From Pelobates cultripes (taxonomy: Eukaryota; Chordata; Amphibia; Anura; Pelobatidae): DNA of 64,000 nt. Below are positions 11,244 through 21,014 of the stretch, in pieces. The stretch's first letter is position 1. Every line of letters begins with the position of its first letter. Below the pieces are notes generated by a model, which had not been told where the DNA came from, ran no database searches, and saw nothing but the letters and a program-made list of their open reading frames with translations. The stretch lies in NCBI GenBank assembly GCA_933207985.1, contig OW240916.1, positions 81,462,291 to 81,526,290 on the forward strand. The letters are read 5' to 3'. The position numbers were made by a program, and so were the translations under genes.

Positions 11244-12002
11244 ATTATCATGGAATAATCCAAGTACTTTTTTCCTCCATTGGTGAAATGTACAGTTTGT
11301 TCGGAGGTTTCTCTACAGGTGCCTGAGTTTGATCTGCTATTATGGCACAGAAGAGTGGAGAAGACACTTCAGAAACCGTAGTAGCAATTAGACATTCTGG
11401 AGGTACGTTTGGGAATACCTCTTGTTCAGGAACCTCATCTGTCTCCTTGGTATTCTTTGTCCCGGGCCTGTATGTAATAAAAAAATTGAAACGGGAGAGG
11501 AATAATGACCATCTAGCCTGTTGGGAGGACAATCTCTTAGCGTCCCCAATATAAGCCAAATTCTTATGATCGGTGAAAGTGGCTCTTTGGAACCTTCTAA
11601 GAGATGCCTCGATTCCTTAAGGGCGAGTACAATGGCCAGTAATTCCCTATTCCCAATGTCATAATTTTTCTCTGCAGGAGTTAGTTTTCGAGAGAAAAAC
11701 CCACAGGGATGTAAAGGCGCATCAGGACACTCTCTTTGAGACAGAATGGCTCCTACTCCTGTTTCTGATGCATCTACCTCTAAAATAAAAGGTTTGGTCG
11801 GATCGGGGTGTGTCAGGACAGGTGCTGAGGCAAATAAAGATTTAAATTTTTCAAATGCCTCCTTTGCTTCCTTGGGCCATGAATTGCAATTTGCTCCTTT
11901 CTTGGTTAGGTTGGGAATAGGAGCGATTACTGATGAAAAACCCTTAATGAATTTACGATAATAATTAGCTAAACCTATAAAGCGCTGTGTAGCTTTCAGA
12001 CC
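11244..12002 (-). pseudogene. Chromovirus RNase H and connection, broken
   Basis: Minus-strand frames carry the end of the RT thumb and an RNase H remnant, ending in [17 protein letters not shown] and [16 protein letters not shown] (11248-11559). The second block corresponds to the RPG-x-x-N-x-x-ADALSR segment of gypsy RNase H, with ADALSR degraded to KETDEV. Several frameshifts are present. Confidence 0.75.
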
Positions 12003-12640
12003 TTAAGGTAACGGCCATTGCAATACTGCCTCCAGTTTGCGTGGGTCCATTTTAAAACCTGAAGGGGATATAACATATCCAAGGAACTGTATCTCAGTCT
12101 GGTCAAACTGGCATTTTTCAAGCTTACAATATAAGCCGTTCTTTAACAAGGTTTTGAGCACGATTCTCACATGTTCGTGATGTGTTTTTAGATGTGGGGA
12201 ATAGATGAGAATGTCGTCTAGATACACCATTACGAACATGTGGAGATATTCTCTAAGGACATCGTTTATAAAATCCTGAAATACCGCTGGGGCATTGCAT
12301 AAGCGAAACGGCATAACCAGATATTCATAATGTCCCATTCTCGTATTAAACGTTGTCATCTACTCATGTACCTCCTTAATTTTGACTAGGTTTTATGCAC
12401 TCCTTAGGTCGAGTTTAGTGAATACTCGGGGATCTTTCAACCTGTCGAATAGCTCAGAAATAAGGGCAATGGGGTAGGCGTTTTTTTAGCGTTATTTTAT
12501 TCAGACCGCTATAGTCGATGCAGGGCGTAGGTCTCCTTATTTTTAGATACAAAGAAGAACCCAGCCCCAGCAGGTGAAGAGGACCTTTGTATGTGGTCCT
12601 TTCTTAGAGCATCTTTTATGTATTCCTCTAAGCAAAGGGT
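12003..12640 (-). pseudogene. Chromovirus reverse transcriptase
   Basis: The clear part, 12003-12359, reads MGHYEYLVMPFRLCNAPAVF, then VYLDDILIYS (the catalytic Y-x-DD box) and ILGY/FLGYVISPSGFKMDP. Upstream, 12360-12640, the fingers region is broken by stops and frame changes. Canonical MPFGL is MPFRL here. The enzyme copied element RNA to DNA; this copy is disabled. Confidence 0.88.
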
Positions 12641-13480
12641 TTATTGAGGAGACAGTGCATAAATTCCTCCTTTAGGAGACTTAGTGCCTGGTAACAAATG
12701 TATGGCACAATCATTGGGTCTGTGTGGAGGTAATACCTCAGACTGAACCTTGTTGAATACTTTCTTTAAGTCCAAATACTGTGGTGGGATTTCTGTGGTT
12801 AAGGGAGGCGCTATAGGTACATTGATGGTACCAATTCGTTGTGGCATCTGTAGTAAACAATAACCTCTGCAATTCTCTCCCCAACTCACAATTTCTCCTT
12901 CAACCCAATCCAAACGTGGATTGTGTTTCTGGAGCGAAGGAAAACCAAGTATTATCGGACATGTAGGGGAAGATATAATTTGAAAAACCATTTCCTCAGA
13001 ATGTAAGACACCTACTGAGACAGTGATTGGCAGTGTTTCGTGCATGATGAGAGGTTGAGTAAGAGGTCTCCCATCGATAGCCTCAACTGCTATGGGTCTA
13101 TCTTTCTGCCTCAAACGCAGGAGATGTTTGGCAGAAAATTCCTTATCAAGGAAATTCTCCGCTGCCCCAGAGTCAATCATAGCCTCACACTGAACAGTAG
13201 TTTTCTTACAAGACAGAGTAATTTTTATAAGGAAGCGGTTCTTAGTCAATTTAGGGGACATGTACATCACACCTAAGGTCGGTCCCTGAACGTGCCTTAG
13301 GTGCGCAAGTTTTCCGGCCAAACCGGACATGAAAGCCTTTGATGTCCTCTCTTGCCACAATACAGGCACAACCCCTCGTTGCGTCTGTGTTGTCTTTCTT
13401 AGTTGTGTTGCCTCAGTTAGTTTAGCAATGCCCAATTGCATGGGTTCAGCTTCTGGAGGTGGAGCAGGACTAAAAACCAT
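12641..13480 (-). pseudogene. Chromovirus zinc knuckle and aspartic protease
   Basis: The 279-codon frame contains the retropepsin signature IDSGAAENFLD and, about 90 residues on, IILGFPSLQKHNPRLDW, the flap-to-ILG region of Ty3/gypsy proteases. The CCHC zinc knuckle is visible only in another frame around 13340-13375 (CLYCGKRGHQRLSC), so the knuckle and protease frames are offset. The frame ends in the pol linker (LPPHRPNDCAIHLLPG). The protease would cleave Gag-Pol. Confidence 0.85.
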
Positions 13481-13486
13481 TAATGG

Positions 13487-13580
13487 TTTTTCCCAAGAGG
13501 CGTGGAGGAGCGGTTCCCGGCTCGCCGCGGAGCAGGTAAGCTCAGCATGCTGGTGTGGTCATGCCGCTCGGGCACAGAAG
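13487..13580. repeat. LTR-derived segment inside gag
   Basis: About 94 bp (from ggtttttccc to gggcacagaag) matches the chromovirus LTR at about 8046-8137, in the same orientation. It interrupts the gag region between capsid and zinc knuckle. It could result from template switching during reverse transcription or from gene conversion. Confidence 0.8.
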
Positions 13581-13590
13581 AAACAAGGAG

Positions 13591-14325
13591 CTATAGACAA
13601 GTTTGTACGTCTAGTACGCGGTTTGTTTTTCTCCTTTCTCTGAGCTTGTTGTCAATGTCAATCATGTATGCAATAAAATTATTAAGATTAACCGGAAGGT
13701 CTCTGGCTGCGGTCTCATCTTGTATATTTTCCACTAAACCTTCAGAAAAAGCAGCCACCAAACCACTATTGGTCCAGTCAACCACAGATGCTAATGTCCT
13801 GAACTCTACGGCGTAATCAGCTACAGAGCGGGTGCCTTGTTTTATTCTCATTAAGGCTCTGGCAGCGTTTTTCTGTCTTCCCTTTGGCTCAAAAATAGCT
13901 TTAAATGCAGTTAGGAATTCATTATAATCACGGGCAACTGGATTTCCACTTTCCCATAAGGGATTGGCCCAGGTTAAAGCCTTGCCCGTTAATTGGTTAA
14001 TTAGATAGCCCATCTTTGATCTATCTGTAGGGAAGGAACCAGGGGAAGCCTCGAAATGATATTCGATCTGGTTAAGGAAACCTCTGAATTCCTTAGAATC
14101 ACCTCCAAAACAAGGGGGAGGTGAAAGGGTTATGGATCGAGGTTTATATACCACAGGTGCAGGTATAGGTGGCGGAGCTACAGGTGGTACCGGGGGTGCC
14201 TCCAGATAGGCAGTTCTCTGGAGCAAGGTCTAGAACGCTTGGGCAAACTGATCTAACCTGTGGTCCATATCCTCCACCCTTCCCTCACAGGCTTTCATAT
14301 GTTTACATAGTTCCGCAGGATCCAT
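13591..14325 (-). pseudogene. Chromovirus gag (capsid) pseudogene
   Basis: The likely start is at 14325 (reading MDPAELCKHMKACEG), followed by a stop near 14231. The long frame from 14226 holds a proline-rich linker and then a retrotransposon Gag capsid region: PPCFGGDSKEFRGFLNQIEYHF, the GKALTWANPLWE block and FEPKGRQ ... ALMRIKQGTRSVADYAVEFRTLA. These fit the Ty3/gypsy capsid family, which forms virus-like particles. The frame ends at a stop beside an inserted LTR-derived segment (13487-13580), which separates it from the zinc-knuckle region. Non-functional. Confidence 0.85.
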
Positions 14326-14338
14326 GTCCCTGTCATAA

Positions 14339-14947
14339 TGTCACCACTGCTAGTGTGGCCCAACACGCAGAAACTATGTAAACATATACAGAGAAAAAAA
14401 GAAAATGAAATAAAAGGATAGAACGTAAACCGGTCCTTAGAATGGCCGGACTAATACGTTAGAGACAGAGAATGGTCAAAGGGAAAGCCGAGGTCAAGGA
14501 AGCCAGAAATACACAAATACTGTTTAAACAAGCCAAGTCAGGGAAACCAGAAATCGGAATAACAAGGAAAAGCCAAGGTCAAAACACCAGAATATCAGAA
14601 TCACAAGGATAAACGCACTCTCGGGAACAAGGAACAGGAAACCACGACAGGGCAAGGTACTGGGGTGAATCAGGGATTTAAATATCCCTCTCTAGGCTCT
14701 GATTGGTCAGAGGGTGACCTCTGACCCCAGAACGTGCGCATGGGTTGACGTCGTGACGTCACGCGCACGTTCGTATAATTTGGGGGGGCGGAGCCATTGA
14801 TGGACACAACCGCATGGTCGGCGCCATCTTGGTTTTTCCCGAGTGGCGTAGTTCCTGGCTAGCCGCGGAGCAGGTAAGCTCAGCATGCTGGCGTGGTCGT
14901 ACCGCTCGGGCACAGAAGCGCATTGCAGCGAGCCGGGAGACGTGACA
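14339..14947 (-). repeat. 5' LTR of the chromovirus
   Basis: 609 bp, closely similar to 7561-8167. Only 13 bp separate it from the likely gag start codon (complement of 14323-14325). Confidence 0.9.
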
Positions 14948-15363
14948 CTCCCTACCTGGAGAGCTGGTGTGGATCTGTCCCTGGGGTCCAGTGGGGCTGC
15001 TGGGAGGTGTGCAGCTGTGTTAGAATCGGCGGCAGCGAGGGATCTTTGATCTCCCTGCTCTCTAGCACCTCACGGGCCATCAACTGAAGCCGGGAGCCAG
15101 AATCTAACGTCATATTCTAGCTCCCGTGGCATCAGTAAACGGCGTGCTAGGGAGCAGAGCAGGGAGATAACAGCTCCCTCGCCGCTGCTGATTGTAACAC
15201 AGCCGCCCGCCTCCCAGCAGCCCCACTGGACCCGAGGGACAGGGCGAACACCGGGGAAGCCGGAGTGGGCATTTGGGGTCAACATTTTTTGCCACCCCCT
15301 GGTTAGTGCCGCCGAAGGCAACTGTCTAGTTTGCCTTGGGCTAAATATACCAGTGATCATTGT

Positions 15364-15520
15364 AGAAGTTCCAAAGGTAGAAAGAACACACAGATTTTAC
15401 TCTGATCTGTTCCTTATGATAAAATCCTTTAGGAGCATGGAGACCCATCTTAGACCTCAACAGGCTCAACAAGCTGTTAAATGTAAGAAGATTGGAAGAT
15501 GGAATCCCTTTGGTCAATAT
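15364..15520 (+). pseudogene. DIRS1-like RT start, continuation of the 6.2-6.85 kb fragment
   Basis: The frame from 15353 reads VEVPKVERTHRFYSDLFLM, then KSFRSMETHLRPQQAQQAV, fitting the beginning of a DIRS-type RT (a VP-x-x-x-R-x-x-G-F-Y-S-x-L-F-L pattern followed by LRPLN). It follows directly after the hAT-like TSD, so it was contiguous with the fragment ending at 6852. Truncated after about 150 bp. Confidence 0.6.
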
Positions 15521-15765
15521 GTACAACATACAAAATACAGAATCCAGCGCACTCGCTTATTCACTAAACAAAGATTTCAAATTTTAGAGATTGTTATAGT
15601 TTTATTTAAAAACACCTCACCTAGGCAAAACAATAATGGTGCTTAGTTACATTATATTATCATATATTGCATAAGCCTGCCACAAAGTTAATGTACACCA
15701 TTATTGGCAGGTCCTACTCTGGTGAGTGCAGCCCTCTTGTTTTCATATATATAGATTTCATTCAT
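15521..15765. other. Unassigned, PLE pseudo-LTR-like
   Basis: The text aatccagcgcactcgcttat and the later ggtgagtgcagccctcttg resemble PLE pseudo-LTR edges, but nothing decisive is visible. No gene. Confidence 0.3.
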
Positions 15766-15784
15766 GGACTTCTAGCTGTTACAT

Positions 15785-15816
<32 letters not shown>

Positions 15817-15838
15817 ATGTAACAGCTAGAAGTCCATG
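15766..15838. repeat. Intact (TA)n-centred palindrome
   Basis: catggacttctagctgttac, then (TA)n, then gtaacagctagaagtccatg: two perfect 20-bp inverted arms. This is the undisturbed version of the palindrome that is split elsewhere by other elements. Confidence 0.85.
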
Positions 15839-16568
15839 AGCATACAATATAAGGTGGAGTATCTTTACATGAATTAAGATTGTTCTTAAATTGTTCTTCC
15901 TAAGATTAAAACATAGATAAAGAGAAATAGTGCAATATAGCCAATATTCAATAATTCAGTGCAATGTTAAATAAGAGAAGCACTCACAAACAGGGAGCCA
16001 ATGTGATGGCTCAGAAGTTCAGCTTTGTGGTTGCTAGAGGGACCCACTCCCTTCTTTGTACTGGCAGGGGTTTCCAAACAATAGGATATCCTCACTGTTT
16101 GCAGTAGGGATAAAGTGCTTTATTATAAAGTGCACAAAATATACATTAATTAAAATAAATAGATAAAAAAAAACTTAACATTTTGAAGGTAAGTCCTTTT
16201 GTAAAGTTTTATAAAGACAGCATCATCAGCTTTAAGCTCTAACACCCCAGTCCACATCATTAAGAGACTTGGACGCTGGAAATCCTCAATTTACAACACT
16301 TATATACCTAGACCAGAGAGGGATCTCAGACAAGCCTTTAGTACCCTCGCTGTATAACTTGCAATAAAGTGTGTTTACTTTGAATCCTCTTTTGCCCTGG
16401 TTTCGGCATACCTCAAACAACTTTGCCTCTCCTTCTACATTCCATTACGTATTAGAAATTCCAATCACAAATATATATATATATTTATAAATTAATAAAT
16501 AAGTTCCCCTACACATTTTAAAAGATGATAATGTTGAAATTACCTTTATGTTTATATTCAGTTAAACC
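15839..16568. other. AT-rich, probable decayed PLE pseudo-LTR at 15940-16330
   Basis: The text gagaagcactcacaaacag ... tagggataaagtgctttatt ... catcatcagc resembles a PLE pseudo-LTR on the minus strand. A CTGATGA box is present on that strand near 16226-16232, but I could not complete a hammerhead fold. No gene. Confidence 0.3.
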
Positions 16569-17754
16569 TAATGTGATAGATTCCCACTGGTGGCAATACA
16601 AATATGGACTTTTAGCAATTAATCTGTAAATATATATATACATGTAGCGGATGGCACTGGGCTGTCCTGAGAATTACATAGGTTTTTACTGCAATCGTGT
16701 AAATGGCAAAGTTATATGTGTTAAATGTATTGTAATCGTCTGATTGTTCGGTAGAATCATTCCAACAAATAAGGGAATTAAACTACCGAACAGTCAGACC
16801 TCCCCAGTGTGACGTGTGCCTTCAATTACCCGTTGCAACATTGTTGCGAACGGGTAATTGACAAGCTGAGTAGTAGTCCTTTGTTCTCGGGGGTGGCCGC
16901 CATTCGGGAAACGAACACGTGGCGGCGGCCATTTTAAAACTCCCGAACAGCGGTGTTTTGCCGTCGAGTGTCTGGAACTCAAATCGGACACTTGACTAGG
17001 TGAACACCGCTGAGACCTCCACAAGCCCGGTCCGTTCGGTACCAAACTACCGAACGGCCACTCGTTCGGTAGATAGAAACAACCGAACGAGGGGATTCAG
17101 GCAAACCCTCCCTAGTCTCTGTAACTGGAGGCTTTCGTGTAATCTATTCCCTTGTTCCAGGACCGACTGCAGGGCCCCATCGCATGGAACCCAATTCGGC
17201 TACTCTATCCAGCATGGTCGGTCATTTTATTCCCTCCATAAATTTCCCGAACCCCTGGTCTGATCTGGGTGATTTTTGGATATGTTGTTCACCCAGATCA
17301 GGGCTACCAGGGGATGTATAATTTAAAGCGGTACCCCTAGGTTTAGGGGTACATCCAGAAACAGGGGGAATTGGTGTCCTGGATAAGGGGATTATGATGC
17401 AGGCTGAGGGGAGGAGATGTGTGGGAGGTTACCAGAACAGGATTGGCTACTGTACTAATGAATGAAAATCCCTCCCTTGCATGGGAGCATGCTTTATAAG
17501 GCCACTGTCTGAATAAATCTTTAGTTCTGCTCCTGATACTGTGTGTCGTCCAGTTATTGGGAGTGCTGTTGGGATACTGCTGTGTTATTTTGCCTGCTGG
17601 ATACTTTGCCCTATGGATTTATAATTGCTTGTTCCTGAACCTCACTGGGATCCAAAGTGGAGATAGGCTGTGTAATACCAGCTCTCCGCTACAATACAGA
17701 TTAACTGCTAGAAGTCCATATTTGTATTGCCACCAGTGGGAATCTATCACATTA
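16569..17754. repeat. Palindromic repeat split by a solo LTR
   Basis: The arms, about 60 bp at 16569-16629 and 17695-17754, are inverted copies with about three differences. They include gtggcaatacaaatatggac and the attccaactc-free core with tatggacttctagc. Between them lies the solo LTR 16643-17693. An intact related copy is at 15766-15838. Confidence 0.8.
16643..17693 (+). mobile_element. Solo LTR of the Gmr1-type family
   Basis: It starts tgtagcggatgg and ends ctctccgctaca, flanked by the 5-bp TSD ataca (16638-16642 and 17694-17698). The 3' half is homologous to the LTRs of the Gmr1-type element at 53.1-59.3 kb but inverted: gattggctactgta, tcccttgcatgggag, a gaataaatct poly(A) signal near 17512 and tgtgtcgtccag. 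Transcription would run on the plus strand. It probably arose by LTR-LTR recombination. Short frames inside are not genes. Confidence 0.85.
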
Positions 17755-17802
17755 GGTGATAGATAAAATACATATGGACTTCTAGCGGTTACTTTGTATA
17801 TA

Positions 17803-19419
17803 CAGTTGCAAGAAAAAGTATGTGAATCCTTTGGAATGATATGGATTTCTGCACAAATTGGTCATAAAATGTGATCTGATCATCATCTAAGTCACAACAA
17901 TAGACAATCACAGTCTGCTTAAACTAATCGCACACAAAGAATGAAATGTTGCCATGTTTTTATTGAACACACCATGTAAACATTCACAGTGCAGGTGGAA
18001 AAAGTATGTGAATCCCTAGACTAATGACATCTCCAAGAGCTAATTGGAGTGAGATGTCAGCCAACTGGAGTCCAATCAATGAGATGAGATTGGAGGTGTT
18101 GGTTACAGCTGCCCTGCCCTGTAAAAAACACACACCAGTTCTGGGTTTGCTTTTCACAAGAAGCATTGCCTGATGTGAATGATGCCTCGCACAAAAGAGC
18201 TCTCAGAAGACCTACGATTAAGAATTGTTGACTTGCATAAAGCTGGAAAGGGTTATAAAAGTATCTCCAAAAGCCTTGCTGTTCATCAGTCCACGGTAAG
18301 ACAAATTGTCTATAAATGGAGAAAGTTTAGCACTGCTGCTACTCTCCCTAGGAGTGGCCGTCCTGTAAAGATGACTGCAAGAGCACAGCACAGACTGCTC
18401 AATGAGGTGAAGAAGAATCCTAGTTTGTCAGCTAAAGACTTACAAAAGTCACTGGCAAATGCTAACATCCTTGTTAGCGAATCTACAATACGTAAAACAC
18501 TAAACAAGAATGGATTTCATGGGAGGATACCACAGAGGAAGCCACTGCTGTCCAAACAAAACATTGCTGCACGTTTACAGTTTGCACAAGAGCACCTGGA
18601 TGTTCCACAGCAGTACTGGCAAAATATTCTGTGGACAGATGAAACCAAAGTTGAGTTGTTTGGAAGAAACACACAACACTATGTGTGGCGAAAAAAAGGC
18701 ACAGCACACCAACATCAAAACCTCATCCCAACTGTGAAGTATGGTGGTGGGGGCATCATGGTTTGGGGCTGCTTTGCTGCGTCAGGGCCTGGATGGATTG
18801 CTATCATCGAAGGAAAAATGAATTCCCAAGTTTATCAAAACATTTTGCAGGAGAACTTAAGTACATCTGTCTACCAGCTGAAGCTCAACAGAAGATGGGT
18901 GTTGCAAAAGGACAATGACACAAAGCATAGAAGTAAATCAACAACAGAATGGCTTAAACAGAAGAAAATACGCCTTCTGAAGTGGCCCAGTCAGAGTCCT
19001 GACCACAACCCGATTAAGATGCTGTGGCATGACCTCAAGAAAGCGATTCACACTAGACATCCCAAGAATATTGCTGAACTGAAACAGTTCTGTAAAGAGG
19101 AATGGTCAAGAATTACTCCTGACCGTTGTGCACATCTGATCTGCAACTACAGGAAACGTTTGGTTGAAGTTATTGCTGCCAAAGGAGGTTCAATCAGTTA
19201 TTAAATCCAAGGGTTCACATACTTTTTCCACCTGCACTGTGAATGTTTACATGGTGTGTTCAATAAAAAGATGGCAACATTTCATTCTTTGTGTGTTATT
19301 AGTTTAAGCAGACTGTGATTGTCTATTTTGTGACTTAGATGATGATCAGATCACATTTTATGACCAATTTGTGCTGAAATCCATATCATTCCAAAGGGTT
19401 CACATACTTTTTCTTGCAA

Positions 19420-19422
<3 letters not shown>
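17803..19422 (+). mobile_element. Tc1-like DNA transposon with IR/DR ends
   Basis: 1620 bp flanked by TA. The terminal inverted repeats are long, about 220 bp each (17803-18026 and about 19203-19422). Each holds two direct repeats built on aaaaagtatgtgaatcc (outer, after cagttgcaag; inner, after gcaggtgg), the IR/DR arrangement seen in Sleeping Beauty-type transposons. It contains one uninterrupted transposase gene. Confidence 0.92.
18179..19204 (+). CDS. Tc1-like transposase, open frame but catalytic E changed to K
   Basis: 341 codons, the usual length for Tc1-like transposases. The N-terminal bipartite paired-like DNA-binding region covers residues about 1-115, with an AT-hook-like PRSGRPVK at 57-64. 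The DDE core follows: D154 in [12 protein letters not shown], the glycine-rich [11 protein letters not shown] loop, D245 in QKDNDTKH and, at position 280 where DD34E enzymes have glutamate, a lysine ([11 protein letters not shown], aag codon at 19016-19018). The family cuts and pastes DNA at TA. The start could be either of the two adjacent Mets (18179 or 18182). The frame is intact, but the protein is predicted to be catalytically dead, although it might still bind the ends. Confidence 0.93.
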   Translation: MMPRTKELSEDLRLRIVDLHKAGKGYKSISKSLAVHQSTVRQIVYKWRKFSTAATLPRSGRPVKMTARAQHRLLNEVKKNPSLSAKDLQKSLANANILVSESTIRKTLNKNGFHGRIPQRKPLLSKQNIAARLQFAQEHLDVPQQYWQNILWTDETKVELFGRNTQHYVWRKKGTAHQHQNLIPTVKYGGGGIMVWGCFAASGPGWIAIIEGKMNSQVYQNILQENLSTSVYQLKLNRRWVLQKDNDTKHRSKSTTEWLKQKKIRLLKWPSQSPDHNPIKMLWHDLKKAIHTRHPKNIAELKQFCKEEWSRITPDRCAHLICNYRKRLVEVIAAKGGSISY

Positions 19423-19464
<42 letters not shown>

Positions 19465-19479
19465 CACACACATATACTC

Positions 19480-20184
19480 AAAAAGAAAAGTAATTCGAGA
19501 AATAACAGCAAATTAAAAATTCCTTTTATATGCAATTACAGTGGGAACAATATAAAGATAAGGAATATTATCCACAAATATTGGTCTATTCTACAGGAAG
19601 ATCCAATTTTAAAACAGATCCTGCCTCCCAAACCAATGGTAGTGTACAGAGGGTGTAAAAATTTGAAGCAAAGGGTCGTTAAAAGCAGTTTTACCATTAA
19701 ACAAACTGAACACTTTTTAAATAAAAATAAAGGCTTTTATGGATGCGGTTCTTGTCTAGCGTGTGGGGAAACGAATCAGAAGAAAAGACATACTACCTCC
19801 TTTCAATATCAGAAAGACAAAACATTTACAATAAGAAATCAGCTAACATGTTTCTCTAAAAATGTTATTTATATTTTAAAATGTCCCTGCAATCTCATAT
19901 ATGTGGGAAGGACAATTAGAAATGTACATATAAGGATTGAGGAACATATTAGAAATATTAAAAAAGGATTAGAAACACATAGTGTTTCAAACCATTTTAA
20001 AATCCATCATAATAAAGATCTGAAGAATATGTTTTTCTGTGCAATAAAAGCGGTACATAGGGATTGGAGAGGGGGAGATTTTAATAGGAAAATAGGGGAA
20101 GAAGAGATGAAATGCATCTATAACTTTAAAATGTTGATTCCATACGGGCTCAATCAAGATTATGAGCTATGTCATTTTTTATGA
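19480..20184 (+). pseudogene. PLE polyprotein C-terminus with GIY-YIG endonuclease
   Basis: About 234 codons remain open. They read FICNYSGNNIKIRNIIHKYW, GCGSCLACGETNQKK (the CxxC cluster before the nuclease), NVIYILKCPCNLIYVGRTIR (GIY-YIG signature), IRIEEHIRNIKKG and FKMLIPYGLNQDYELCHFL to the natural stop. The first ~20 codons of the open frame (from 19414) are only TA microsatellite, so no real start exists. The domain itself has no stop and could have been active until recently; the RT is absent. Confidence 0.85.
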
Positions 20185-20741
20185 GTTAATATGATAAAAA
20201 TATTCTTACCTAAAAGATTTTAATATTTATATTACCTTTTTATATCTTAAATTATCTCAATTATCTTATAATTACACCAAATTTTTTTATTTTAGTTATT
20301 TTAATTTACACTTTTTAAATCAGAATTTTATTATTGTATTTATAATTAATTGTGAAGACCAACAACATGAAGCTATGTATTATTGAAATTAATAAAACCC
20401 CAATTATCTGATTATTTTATTAGATATAAATGTATTCCCTTATTTGTGTATGCACTATAGTAACATATGCATGGTCACTTTCTATGGAATGGAGAAATCC
20501 ATTGGTTTGATATAACCTGCACTATCACTTTAAATACTGGGATTAAAAATACACATCTAAATATATGATATATAATTTGTATTGGTAAATAACTTTTGTT
20601 CTGTGGTTAATAATATTTGATATTCCACTGTTCTGAGAAAGAGATCTTGTATTATTATGTTTGATATCACAACTGATTATTATGTTTTAATTTTCGTTTT
20701 TGTGGGATATTTTTATGTGACGAAGAGGAGGCTTGGAACAT

Positions 20742-20861
20742 TATGCGTTCCACTCGGAACGAAACACGGAAGTGACGTTATCGCACCCACGAGGCCGGAA
20801 ATATGCGTTCCACTCGGAACGAAACCCGGAAGTGACGCCATCGCACCCACGAGGCCGGAAA
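20742..20861 (+). repeat. Two tandem 60-bp copies in the PLE 3' region
   Basis: The unit, tatgcgttccactcggaacg through gaggccggaaa, occurs at 20742-20801 and 20802-20861 with a few differences. It contains gcgttccactcg and cggaagtgacg, which also occur near the hammerheads of the inverted PLE at 25.9 and 27.6 kb. Confidence 0.85.
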
Positions 20862-20877
20862 TATGATAATGAAGATG

Positions 20878-20899
20878 TGGAACGCACGTGTGCGTTCCA
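20878..20899. promoter_or_regulatory. 22-bp perfect palindrome in the PLE 3' region
   Basis: tggaacgcac and its complement flank a central gt. The half-site is the same as the repeated tggaacgcac element in the inverted PLE (27571 and 27606 region). Its function is unknown; a protein-binding site is an inference. Confidence 0.45.
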
Positions 20900-20970
20900 A
20901 AATGAAATTAGCCGCGAATTTTAACGGATTAATGACTTATATAAGAACATTGTCTGGACAGTAGTTGAGA

Positions 20971-21014
20971 GAGCTGACTGAGGAAGCCACAACAGGTGAA
21001 ACGCGTATTGGCTC
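20971..21014 (+). ncRNA. Hammerhead ribozyme fold in a PLE
   Basis: Stem I pairs gagctga (20971-20977) with ttggctc (21008-21014), with two G-U pairs. The core is ctgagga, then a weak stem II (agcc/ggt), gaa, a minimal stem III acgcgt and a cleavage-site a. The gaaacgcgta block is the same as in the other PLE of this window. Stem II is degraded. Confidence 0.7.

Larger units (their letters stand above)
7561..14947 (-). mobile_element. Ty3/gypsy chromovirus, nearly full length, with a nested PLE
   Basis: Two LTRs of 607 and 609 bp (tgtcac ... gtgaca) are flanked by the 5-bp TSD ctccc (7556-7560 and 14948-14952). On the minus strand the order is gag, protease, RT, RNase H, integrase and chromodomain, as in chromoviruses. 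The LTRs differ at only a limited number of sites, so insertion was fairly recent. The element is dead: there are stops and frameshifts in every gene, an LTR-derived segment in gag and a 1.8-kb PLE in integrase. Confidence 0.92.
6861..15355. mobile_element. hAT-like non-autonomous element, split by a chromovirus
   Basis: The ends are cagtggtgtattttggtt (left) and, read inward on the minus strand, cactggtatatttagccc (right), giving imperfect terminal inverted repeats of about 35-40 bp. The 8-bp flanks gtcattgt (6853-6860) and atcattgt (15356-15363) match at 7 of 8 positions, a hAT-type TSD. Without the chromovirus (7561-14947) the element is about 1.1 kb. It contains a degenerate CA-rich stretch (7200-7510) and a GC-rich inverted repeat (about 14977-15070 against 15145-15240). 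No transposase is present. Confidence 0.75.

Noticed and set aside
16180..16260. Possible minus-strand hammerhead with a CTGATGA box
   Set aside because: No GAAA block or closing stem I at the right place.
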